Shown here piece by piece: positions 24,814 through 31,810 of a stretch of 39,606 bases of DNA. The stretch is from CAZRIP01 sp964600165. Its GTDB lineage: Bacteria; Elusimicrobiota; Elusimicrobia; UBA1565; UBA9628. The DNA is taken from positions 1 to 39,606 of the forward strand of contig CAZRIP010000017.1 in NCBI GenBank assembly GCA_964600165.1, given 5' to 3'. The notes beneath the pieces are model-generated. The model saw only the letters and a program-made list of their open reading frames with translations. It ran no database searches and was not told the origin of the DNA. Both the position numbers and the translations under genes were made by a program. Each line of letters starts with the position of its first letter. Within the stretch, counting starts at the first letter, position 1.

Positions 24814-27812
24814 GCGGCCTGAGCGCGCTGGCGCGAGGGGCCGTGGCCCTTGCGGCAGACGCCGGAGAACTCGCAGCGCGCGCAGCGGCCGAACTCGCCG
24901 TCCTGCGGACTGATGGGGAAGCGCCCGCTCGAGATCCGGCCGACGGCCTCGCGCACGCGCGCCCAAAAGGCGGGAGCCTCGGCTTTTTCTTGGGCGGCGT
25001 CGTAGCGCTGCTCGCGCGGCAGGCCGGTCGTCTCCGGCGACTCCTCGAGCGCGCGCAGGCTCGCGCCCAGGAACTCCGCGCCGGGCCCGAGGGCTTGCCG
25101 CGCGAGCTCCGCGTAGACCGGCATCTGGTGCATGCCGCCTTTGGCGATCTCGGCGGCGAGCCTTCCCTGAGAAGAGGACCGCAGTCCGCCCCACCAGCGC
25201 GATTTATAGTCGACGATCCAAAACTTTCGTCCCTCCGCGTCCGCGTCGATCCGGTCGATCTTGCCCGCGAGCTTGAGCCCGCCGCCGCCGGGCAGCTCCC
25301 CGGAGAGCTCCTTCTCCCGCCAAAGCGGGCGCAGGCCGAGCTCCCGGAGCCGGGCCTCGTCCCAAGCGACGAAAGCCCGCAAGTTCTCGGTCATGGCCTC
25401 TTTCGCCGCGCGCCAGAGCACGGGATAGAGGCCGAGCCGCTTCCAATCGTTTTCTTGAAAAACGGCCTCGATCGCCCCGTCGAGCGGCGCGCCGCCGTGG
25501 AAGCGCTCGAGGATGGCGTGATAGATCGTGCCGCGCGTCTTGCCGTCGAAATCGCCGAGCTCGAGCGCGTCGTCGTCGGAGCCGAGCTCGAGCAGCCGCT
25601 GCGCGAAGAACGCGAACGGGCACTCCGCGAAGGCGTCGAGCGCCTTCGGGGAGACGCCGCGCCGGCGCCAGCGCTCGAGATAATCAGCGGGCTCGCCGAC
25701 GATGCCGTCGAAAGGCCCCGGCGCTCCCCGCGCGTTGAGGCGCGGCAACGCGGCCAATCCGGCGCTAAGCAGCGGGTCCGCGCGCCCCAGGGCGTCGAGC
25801 GCTCCCGGCGCGTCGCCGCCGTCGAGCGAGAGCCGCAGGGACAATTCGCGCGGCGATAGCGAATCGAGCGCGCTCTCGCGCAGCCGGTCCGCGGGCTGGC
25901 GCGGCACGCGCCGCTCCCGCTCGCCGAACGGCAGCCCGGCGCAGCGGCAGAGCTCGCGAAGATAGAGCGAAGGGACCTCCGCCTTGCCGCTTTCGTCCGA
26001 GCGCGGATAGACGCAGTAAAACCTTTTGCGCGCCGAGGCCGCGGCCAGGTAAAACAGAAGCCGCTCCTCGTCGTAGCCCGCCAGCTTGCGCGCGATCGAG
26101 TAGCCGGCCGCGCGGCGCAGGGCGTCGCGCGTCGCGTCGCGCAAGAGCGCGTCTTCCTCGATCTGGCGCGGGAAGAAGCGCTCCTTGAGGCCGAGCAGGA
26201 AAGTCACGCCGAACGCGTCGCCGCGCGCGTCCATGACGTCGAGCACGCGCACGCCGCGCGCGCCCGAGGCCGTCGGGCGGCTCGCCCTCCGGAGCTTTTC
26301 TTCGAGGCATTCCAAAAATTCTTCCATGCGCGGGACCGAGCCCAGACGGTCGAAACCCGCGAGCGAGCGCACGCACGACAGCACCGCCTCCCAGACCTCG
26401 CTTTCCTCGGGCGTGGGCCGGACCGGCCTCAAGCGCCGCTCGAGCAGCGTTTCGCAGCGGCGAGAGAGATCGGACCAAGAGGCTCCCGGTCTCGACAGCT
26501 CCTCGCGCCAGGATGAGACGAGCTCCCACAGCGACGCGGCGTCCGCGTCCTTGGCCGCGCGGGCCTCGAGCTTTCCCTGCCATTGCAGGAATCCTCCGCG
26601 GATGCCGAGCTCCTCGATGAGCCGGCGCCAGCCCGCTCGCCCGTCCTTGAAATACGGCGAACCGAGGAGGTCCAGGGCGGCGGCCGCGGGGAAATCCCGG
26701 CGGCGCATCATCAGGAGATGAAAGCAGCATTTGGCGAGGGGATGGCGCAGCAGCGGCTCGTCGGCGCGCAGGTCCACGGGGATCTCGTTTTCCGCGAAGA
26801 CCTCGGCGGCGGCCGCGCGGTAGGGCTCCAGCGAGCGCGCGAGGACGGCGACGTCCTCGTAGGCGCAATAACCCTCGGCGACCAGGCGCGCGATCTCCTT
26901 GGCGCAGGCCCACAGCTCGTCGCGCGCGCCCGACGCGCTGATCACGCGCAGCGCGTCGTCGCCCAGCGCCGCCGGCGCCGCCTCGGGGCGAAACAGCGAG
27001 TCGAGCGCCGCCGCCGCCGCGGGCGACGCGCCCGCGGGCGGCGCGGGCTTGGCGCGCGCGAGCAGCTTCTCCTCGAAGAGCTCGTCGGCGAAACGAAAAG
27101 CGGGATGCGCGCGCCGATAGGGAAAGAACAGCGTCGTCTCGCAGCGCGCCGCCACGGCCTCGAAGAAGTCCAGCTGCAGGCCGGTCAGGTCATAGAAGCC
27201 GTAATAGAGGACCTCGGACGCGGCCGCGAGGACGCGGCTGTCGCCGCAGCGCCGCGCGGCCTCGCGCGTGACGCCGGAGGACGAGCAGACCTTCAGCTCG
27301 GAGAGCCGGCGCTCGTAGGCGGAGGACAAGGCCAAGAGCGCCGCCAGGCGCTTGCGCTCGGCCTCGCTTTCGACGGGCGCCTCGCCGAAGTTCTCGGCGA
27401 TGTCCTCGGCCGAGACGCCGGCGTCGATCAGATCTCGCAGGCTCGCGCGCACGGCGCCGGCGAGCGCGCGCGGGCGATAGCCCGAGGCCGAAACGCCGAA
27501 AAAGCCCCCTTCGCGCAGCAGCTCGTCGACGACGCGGTCGTGAAAGACGGGATCCGAGACGAGCGCCAGCTCGCCTAGGCCTTCCTCGTCGACGATCTCG
27601 AGCGCGAGGCTATGAAACGTGTGGAAGCGAAAGCCGACGAGCGAAAGCCCGGTCTCGACGGCCGCAAGGCGCTCCAACCGATCGGCCATGCGCCGCGAGG
27701 GCGCGACGATCAGGACGGGTCCGCGCCGCGGCCGCGCGGCCAGCTCGCGCAGCTTCGCGACGAACGCCGCTTCGAGGTCCGGCTGGAACGGGCCGTAGAG
27801 GACGGAGAGCAT
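24810..27812 (-). CDS. addB: AddB-type exonuclease subunit with Fe-S cluster cysteines
   Basis: A 1000-residue partner of AddA. The N-terminal helicase-like half (PVLIVAPSRRMADRLERL near 32-49) lacks a Walker A GKT, so it should not hydrolyse ATP; AddB proteins of some phyla lack it. The C-terminal nuclease has H (TIYHAILERFHGG, about 760), AGKIDRID and IVDYKSRW (D and K about 866-868). Four Cys bind the Fe-S cluster known for AddB: one in FAECPFAFF (about residue 728) and three in C-x2-C-x5-C (CARCEFSGVC, about 974-984). All key residues are present. The promoter has TATAAT ending 12 nt before the ATG, and a LexA-like palindrome lies about 60 bp upstream. The gene ends tail to tail with the antitoxin gene. 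Confidence 0.9.
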   Translation of the reverse strand: MLSVLYGPFQPDLEAAFVAKLRELAARPRRGPVLIVAPSRRMADRLERLAAVETGLSLVGFRFHTFHSLALEIVDEEGLGELALVSDPVFHDRVVDELLREGGFFGVSASGYRPRALAGAVRASLRDLIDAGVSAEDIAENFGEAPVESEAERKRLAALLALSSAYERRLSELKVCSSSGVTREAARRCGDSRVLAAASEVLYYGFYDLTGLQLDFFEAVAARCETTLFFPYRRAHPAFRFADELFEEKLLARAKPAPPAGASPAAAAALDSLFRPEAAPAALGDDALRVISASGARDELWACAKEIARLVAEGYCAYEDVAVLARSLEPYRAAAAEVFAENEIPVDLRADEPLLRHPLAKCCFHLLMMRRRDFPAAAALDLLGSPYFKDGRAGWRRLIEELGIRGGFLQWQGKLEARAAKDADAASLWELVSSWREELSRPGASWSDLSRRCETLLERRLRPVRPTPEESEVWEAVLSCVRSLAGFDRLGSVPRMEEFLECLEEKLRRASRPTASGARGVRVLDVMDARGDAFGVTFLLGLKERFFPRQIEEDALLRDATRDALRRAAGYSIARKLAGYDEERLLFYLAAASARKRFYCVYPRSDESGKAEVPSLYLRELCRCAGLPFGERERRVPRQPADRLRESALDSLSPRELSLRLSLDGGDAPGALDALGRADPLLSAGLAALPRLNARGAPGPFDGIVGEPADYLERWRRRGVSPKALDAFAECPFAFFAQRLLELGSDDDALELGDFDGKTRGTIYHAILERFHGGAPLDGAIEAVFQENDWKRLGLYPVLWRAAKEAMTENLRAFVAWDEARLRELGLRPLWREKELSGELPGGGGLKLAGKIDRIDADAEGRKFWIVDYKSRWWGGLRSSSQGRLAAEIAKGGMHQMPVYAELARQALGPGAEFLGASLRALEESPETTGLPREQRYDAAQEKAEAPAFWARVREAVGRISSGRFPISPQDGEFGRCARCEFSGVCRKGHGPSRQRAQAA

Positions 27813-27823
27813 GAGGACGACGA

Positions 27824-27829
27824 ATTATA
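27824..27829 (-). promoter_or_regulatory. -10 box of addB
   Basis: TATAAT on the minus strand, with its 3' end 12 nt before the ATG at 27812. The predicted mRNA leader is only about 4-5 nt. The 17-bp-upstream position reads GGATGG, not a good -35, so an activator or a weak promoter is possible. Confidence 0.5.
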
Positions 27830-27871
27830 TCTCTTTGGCCGCCGTGCCATCCCAGGGGACAGTACGGTCAC

Positions 27872-27897
27872 ACATACTGTGTCCGGACACAGTATGT
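27872..27897. promoter_or_regulatory. 26-bp perfect palindrome, LexA (SOS) box-like operator
   Basis: The core TACTGT-N8-ACAGTA (27875-27894) matches every conserved position of the CTGT-N8-ACAG LexA box of gamma- and betaproteobacteria. The symmetry extends three bases further on each side. It lies between addB (60 bp from its ATG) and hisS (15 bp from its GTG) and covers the -35 to -10 region of the hisS promoter. An extra ACAGTA half-site is at 27859-27864. A different dimeric repressor cannot be excluded. Confidence 0.75.
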
Positions 27898-27900
27898 TGC

Positions 27901-27906
27901 TAGAAT
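27901..27906 (+). promoter_or_regulatory. -10 box of hisS
   Basis: TAGAAT ends 7 nt before the GTG at 27913, giving a leaderless mRNA. The palindrome ends 3 bp before the hexamer, so a bound dimer would block the promoter. Confidence 0.6.
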
Positions 27907-27912
27907 AGCGCC

Positions 27913-29238
27913 GTGAACAACCCGATCCCGACTACGCCGCCCTCGGGCTTCCGCGACCATTTGCCTGACGCCTGCGCCCGGCGCGCGCGCGCGATCGAGA
28001 CGATTTCGTCTGTATACAGGTCCTTCGGCTTCCAGCAGATCGCGACGTCCGCCGTCGAGGACTTGGCCGTCCTGCTCGGCAAGGGCGGCGGCGAGAACGA
28101 GAAGCTGATCTTCAAGATCATGAAGCGCGGAGAGAAGCTCGACGCCGCGAAGGCGGCCGGCGAGGAGCTCGCGGACGCGGGCCTGCGCTTCGACCTCACG
28201 CTGCCGCTCGCGCGTTTCTACGCCAAGCACGGCAGCACGCTGCCCCACCCGCTCAAGGCCTTCAATATCGGCCCCGTCTGGCGCGCCGAGCGCGCGCAAA
28301 AAGGCCGCTACCGCGAGTTCTACCAGTGCGACGTCGACGTGATCGGCTCGGAGGACGTCGGCGCCGAGATCGACGTGATCTCCGCGATCCTCGCCGCGTT
28401 CGACGCGCTCGGAGTGCCGGGCGTGCAGGTCGTCTTGAACGACCGCTCCTACGTCTACGAGGCCCTCGCGCACGCGGGCGTCCCCGAGGACAAGCGCCAA
28501 GCCGCTTGCGTGATCATCGACAAGCTCGATAAGGTCGAGAGGCCGAAGATTATTCAAGAGCTATCAGAGACGATCGGCTCGCCCTCGACCGCGCAGCTCG
28601 AACTCACCCTTCTCAGAAACGAACCTCGCCGGGATATTTTCACGGCATCGGGGGATCTCGTCGGCCAAAAGCAGTTCGCCAAGCTCGACGCCGTCGTCGC
28701 CGCCGTCGGCGCCGAGCGCGCGCGCGTCGATCCCTCTCTCATGCGCGGCTTCGACTATTACACCGGCCCGGTCTTCGAGTTCCGCCATCCCGGCTTCTCC
28801 GGCTCGATCGGCGGCGGCGGACGCTACGACCATCTCACCGAGAAGTTCGGGACGCGGCAGGTCCCCGCGTGCGGCGGCTCGATCGGCTTCGAGCGGCTGC
28901 TCTTGATCCTCGAGGGCGAGGGCGCGCAGGCCGAGGCCGGCGCCGACGTCTGCATGCTCGTGTTCTCCGAGGAGACGCGCGGCAAGGCCCTCGAGGCCGC
29001 GCGCTTCCTGCGCGCGCGCGGCGTCTCCGTCGACGTGTTTCCGGGCTCGGGCAAGCTCAAGAACCAGTTCAAGTACGCCGATCAGAAGCGGGCGGCCTGG
29101 GCCGCGCTCATCGGGCCCGACGAGGCGGCGAGCCACGTGATCAAGCTCAAGAACCTGAAGACGGGCCAAGAGATCCTCAAGCCGATCGAAGAGGCCGCCA
29201 ACCTCTTCGGCGCCGAGCGCGCCAACAGCCCGGTCTAG
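27913..29238 (+). CDS. hisS: Histidyl-tRNA synthetase
   Basis: A 441-residue class II aminoacyl-tRNA synthetase that charges tRNA-His. Motif 1 region: SGFRDHLPD. Motif 2: FNIGPVWRAERAQKGRYREFYQCDVDVIG (about 117-145), which includes the ATP-contacting Arg. HisA motif: MRGFDYYTGPVFE (about 277-289). HisB/motif 3 region: GGGGRYDHL (about 301). The C-terminal anticodon-binding domain is complete (ADVCMLVFSEETRGKALEAARFLRARGVSVDVF...). Length fits the family (420-450). The form RGFDYYTG rather than RGLDYYTG and KGRYREFYQCD suggest the hisS type shared with archaea and eukaryotes. Its start region lies against a palindromic operator, unusual for a tRNA synthetase. It ends tail to tail with the methyltransferase gene; the stop codons overlap by 2 bp. 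Confidence 0.95.
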   Translation: MNNPIPTTPPSGFRDHLPDACARRARAIETISSVYRSFGFQQIATSAVEDLAVLLGKGGGENEKLIFKIMKRGEKLDAAKAAGEELADAGLRFDLTLPLARFYAKHGSTLPHPLKAFNIGPVWRAERAQKGRYREFYQCDVDVIGSEDVGAEIDVISAILAAFDALGVPGVQVVLNDRSYVYEALAHAGVPEDKRQAACVIIDKLDKVERPKIIQELSETIGSPSTAQLELTLLRNEPRRDIFTASGDLVGQKQFAKLDAVVAAVGAERARVDPSLMRGFDYYTGPVFEFRHPGFSGSIGGGGRYDHLTEKFGTRQVPACGGSIGFERLLLILEGEGAQAEAGADVCMLVFSEETRGKALEAARFLRARGVSVDVFPGSGKLKNQFKYADQKRAAWAALIGPDEAASHVIKLKNLKTGQEILKPIEEAANLFGAERANSPV

Positions 29239-30059
29239 GCTCGCGTCCGCTCGAACGAGCAGACGCCGCCCCACGGCGCGCGGCGCTTCCACGGAGCCTT
29301 GCCCTCGGGCAGCCAGGAGAAGAGCCTCAACAGCGGCGGCAGCCGCCGGATCTCGCCCGCCGCCCGAAGGAGACCGCGCGCGTCGACGGGACGCCAGCCG
29401 AACGGCTCGAAAAAACGGGGCCCGTCCGCGGGAGCGAACTTCATCGGCGCTTGCGCCATCGCCGGCCCGAGGCTTTTCTGGAGCATCTTGAGCAGAGACG
29501 GCGAGGCGAGATCGGCGATCCACGACCGCGGCGCGGACGCGGCCGCCATGTCCTTCGCCAGGCCCGTCGCCTGCTCCGTCGAAAGATAGACGAGCAGCCC
29601 CTCCGTGATCACGAGCGCCTTCTTGAACCTCCGATCGAGGTCGGAGAGAAGAGCGCGGCGCGCCGCGGCGTCGGACAGATCGCAGACGATCCGCTCGAGG
29701 CGGCAGGCCGGCTCGGCGTCCTCCAAAAGCTTCGTCTTGTACTCGGTGATGCCGGCGAGATCGACCTCGATCCAGGTGATCTTCTCCGAAAGCTTCAATC
29801 GATAAGGCCGCGTGTCGAGGCCGGCGGCGAGGTTGACCACGAGATCGAAGTCCCCGGCGAGGCGCTCCTCGAGCATCCGGTCGATGAGCCACGTCCGCGC
29901 GACGAGCGGCCACGACGGATGGCGGCGCGCCATGTCCTCGACGATCCGCATGCCGCGCTCCCCGGCGAGCGCAGCGGCGTGGGGATCGCGGAAGACGGCG
30001 TCCGGCCGCGCGCTTTCCCGCGCGCGATAGGCGGCGACCCAGAGCGCCGTGTCGGACAC
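29235..30059 (-). CDS. SAM-dependent methyltransferase, leucine carboxymethyltransferase family (PF04072-like)
   Basis: A protein of about 274 residues. The SAM-binding motif is VVNLAAGLDTRPYRL (about 74-88), the family signature 'NLGAGLDTRxYRL'. VSDTALWVAAYRARESARPDAVFRDPHA at the start and WIEVDLAGITEYKTKLL and VITEGLLVYLS later are also typical. Bacterial members methylate various small-molecule or polyketide carboxyls and hydroxyls; the substrate here is unknown. The start is uncertain: the GTG at 30059 is the first plausible codon after the XdhC/MobA stop (8 bp gap), but homologues usually begin about 8-15 residues earlier (PLIRDVSD), so a non-standard codon inside the upstream gene is possible. 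It is likely in one operon with the XdhC/MobA gene. Confidence 0.85.
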   Translation of the reverse strand: MSDTALWVAAYRARESARPDAVFRDPHAAALAGERGMRIVEDMARRHPSWPLVARTWLIDRMLEERLAGDFDLVVNLAAGLDTRPYRLKLSEKITWIEVDLAGITEYKTKLLEDAEPACRLERIVCDLSDAAARRALLSDLDRRFKKALVITEGLLVYLSTEQATGLAKDMAAASAPRSWIADLASPSLLKMLQKSLGPAMAQAPMKFAPADGPRFFEPFGWRPVDARGLLRAAGEIRRLPPLLRLFSWLPEGKAPWKRRAPWGGVCSFERTRA

Positions 30060-30067
30060 GTCGCGGA

Positions 30068-31768
30068 TCAGCGGCTCTGAGGAGATTGTACGCTCCGAAG
30101 AAGTAGCGAGAGGTCCTCGGCCGTGTCGATGTCGGCCTGCGTCGCGCCGTCGTCGAGAGGGATCTTGACGGCCTCCTGCCAGTGCTCGCGCACGGCGGCC
30201 ATCGCCGTGTCGTCGCCCGTCAGCGCGCGGATCTCGCCGAAGAGCTCGCGCGGAAACGCCGTCGGATAGCCCTTCTGGGGGCCCGTCGGTCCCGCGAGGA
30301 CCGGAAACGTCAGGCGGTGCGTCAGCTCGAACTCCGCGATCACGCGGTCGATGAGCCAGGGCTTGACCATCGGCATGTCGCCGAGAAGCGCGACGACGCC
30401 GGGGCACATCATCGGCACCTCGCGCAGGCCGACCTCGATCGAGGAGGCCTTGCCGTTCTCCCAGAACGGGTTGAACACGACGCGCAGCCTCGGGTCGTCG
30501 AGCCCCTTGAGCGCTTTCAGGCCCTCCTCGGCCTCGCAGCCGAGCACGACGATGACGGGATCGAGCTTGGCGGCCAGCGCGTTCTCGACCACGTGGCGCA
30601 GGACCGGCCGACCGGCGAGCGCCGCCGCCATCTTGTTCCCGCCCGAGAAGCGCTTGCCCCTGCCGGCCGCGAGCACGAGCCCCGGAATCCTCACCTTAGG
30701 CGCCGGCCCGGCGGCGCGGCGCGCGGCGTGCCGGCCGCCCTTGCGGCCGGAGCGATGCGCGAAAATTTCTCCGATAAGAGACAACGCCACCTCTTCGGGC
30801 GTCTCGGCGCCGATGTTGAGGCCCGCCGGCCCGAAAAAGACGCCCGTCCGCGGCCGGACGTCGAGCAGCGCGAGCTCGTCCAAGATCCTCTGCGTGCGCT
30901 TGCGCGGGCCGATCTGGGCGATGTAGGACGCCGGGCTTTGCAGCGCGCCTTGCAGCGTCTCCAAATCGAGAGCGTAGCTGTGCGTCATGACGACGATCGA
31001 GGTGTCTTCGCTCACCCGCGACGCGGCGCGGGCCTGCTCCCAGCCCCCCTCGATGAGGCGCAAGCGGCGCGGATCCCAGCCTCGCCCGCGCAGGCGGCCG
31101 CGGCGCGGATCGGCCACGAACACGGAAAAGCCGAGGTCGAGAGCGTGGCGCGAGAGAGCCTGCGCGTCCCGCCCGGAGCCGACGACGAGCACCTGGCCCA
31201 TCGGATGGATCGGGCAGACGAAGGTCCGGCGCACCGCGCCGGCGGCGACGCGCTCGATGAGCTCGGGGGTGTCGTCGCGGTAGCACGTCCGGGTTTCGGC
31301 CTCGTCGCCGGCGACGATCGCCCGCGCGCCGATGGAAGAGCCGGAAAGATCGAGCGAGCAGACCAACGGCACGCCGCGGGCCAAGGCCTCGCGCGACTCG
31401 CGCAGCCGCGCGCGCAACTGAGGGCCGACGGGCTCGAGCAGCAGCTCGAGCAGGCCGGGGCGGCCCAGATTGTAGCCCAAGATGGGGTCGTCCTCGGCGA
31501 TCGGCACGCAGACCAGCCGCGGCTTGAGCTCGCGGGACGCGGCCTCGATCTCGTCGCGCAACCGGCCTTCGAGCTCGTCGAAGTCGACGACGCCCACGCG
31601 CTCCGTCTGGCCGGACGCCACGACGGCCATCGCCCCGGCGCCGTCGTAAACCGAGCCGTCGAGCGAGACGGCCGTGGCCAGCACCGGAGGCTGCGGCAGC
31701 TCGAGCTCGGCCAGGTCCTCCACCGCCCGCAGCACGTCGAGCATCTGGTGCGGCCGGAGGCCGTTCAC
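30068..31768 (-). CDS. XdhC-type maturation factor fused to MobA/MocA-like nucleotidyltransferase
   Basis: A 566-residue fusion. The N-terminal part is CoxI/XdhC: a domain with VSLDGSVYDGAGAMAVVASG, then a Rossmann domain from about residue 188 (GQVLVVGSGRDAQALSRHA). XdhC proteins bind molybdenum cofactor and help load it into xanthine-dehydrogenase-type enzymes. The C-terminal part (from about 360) is a NTP-transferase: GLVLAAGRGKRFSGGNKMAAALAG is the nucleotide-binding loop with its conserved Lys, and LLGDMPMVKP near 462 has the metal-binding Asp. MocA-like proteins add CMP to the cofactor. The first Cys expected in some XdhC proteins is not obvious. No molybdenum hydroxylase is in the window. 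The GTG start lies 8 nt after TGG-TAATCT, back to back with the TPR gene promoter. Confidence 0.88.
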   Translation of the reverse strand: MNGLRPHQMLDVLRAVEDLAELELPQPPVLATAVSLDGSVYDGAGAMAVVASGQTERVGVVDFDELEGRLRDEIEAASRELKPRLVCVPIAEDDPILGYNLGRPGLLELLLEPVGPQLRARLRESREALARGVPLVCSLDLSGSSIGARAIVAGDEAETRTCYRDDTPELIERVAAGAVRRTFVCPIHPMGQVLVVGSGRDAQALSRHALDLGFSVFVADPRRGRLRGRGWDPRRLRLIEGGWEQARAASRVSEDTSIVVMTHSYALDLETLQGALQSPASYIAQIGPRKRTQRILDELALLDVRPRTGVFFGPAGLNIGAETPEEVALSLIGEIFAHRSGRKGGRHAARRAAGPAPKVRIPGLVLAAGRGKRFSGGNKMAAALAGRPVLRHVVENALAAKLDPVIVVLGCEAEEGLKALKGLDDPRLRVVFNPFWENGKASSIEVGLREVPMMCPGVVALLGDMPMVKPWLIDRVIAEFELTHRLTFPVLAGPTGPQKGYPTAFPRELFGEIRALTGDDTAMAAVREHWQEAVKIPLDDGATQADIDTAEDLSLLLRSVQSPQSR

Positions 31769-31775
31769 GCGTCCG

Positions 31776-31784
31776 AGATTACCA
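31776..31784 (-). promoter_or_regulatory. Extended -10 box of the XdhC/MobA gene
   Basis: On the minus strand, TGG-TAATCT ends 8 nt before the GTG at 31768. It shares TGG-TAA with the boxes before addA and the GT4 operon. Confidence 0.45.
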
Positions 31785-31797
31785 TATTAAGGAATGC

Positions 31798-31803
31798 TAT
31801 AAC
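31798..31803 (+). promoter_or_regulatory. -10 box of the TPR gene
   Basis: TATAAC ends 8 nt before the ATG at 31811. The two divergent start codons here are only 42 bp apart, so both promoters share the same DNA. Confidence 0.5.
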
Positions 31804-31810
31804 GTCTGGG

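Noticed and set aside
28010..28019. CTGTATACAG palindrome as a second operator
   Set aside because: It lies inside the hisS coding region, has a 2-base rather than 8-base spacer, and encodes the conserved start of the synthetase domain.
30182..31810. Upstream extension of the TPR gene frame by more than 500 codons
   Set aside because: It is antisense to the XdhC/MobA gene and would bury the signal peptide that begins at 31811.
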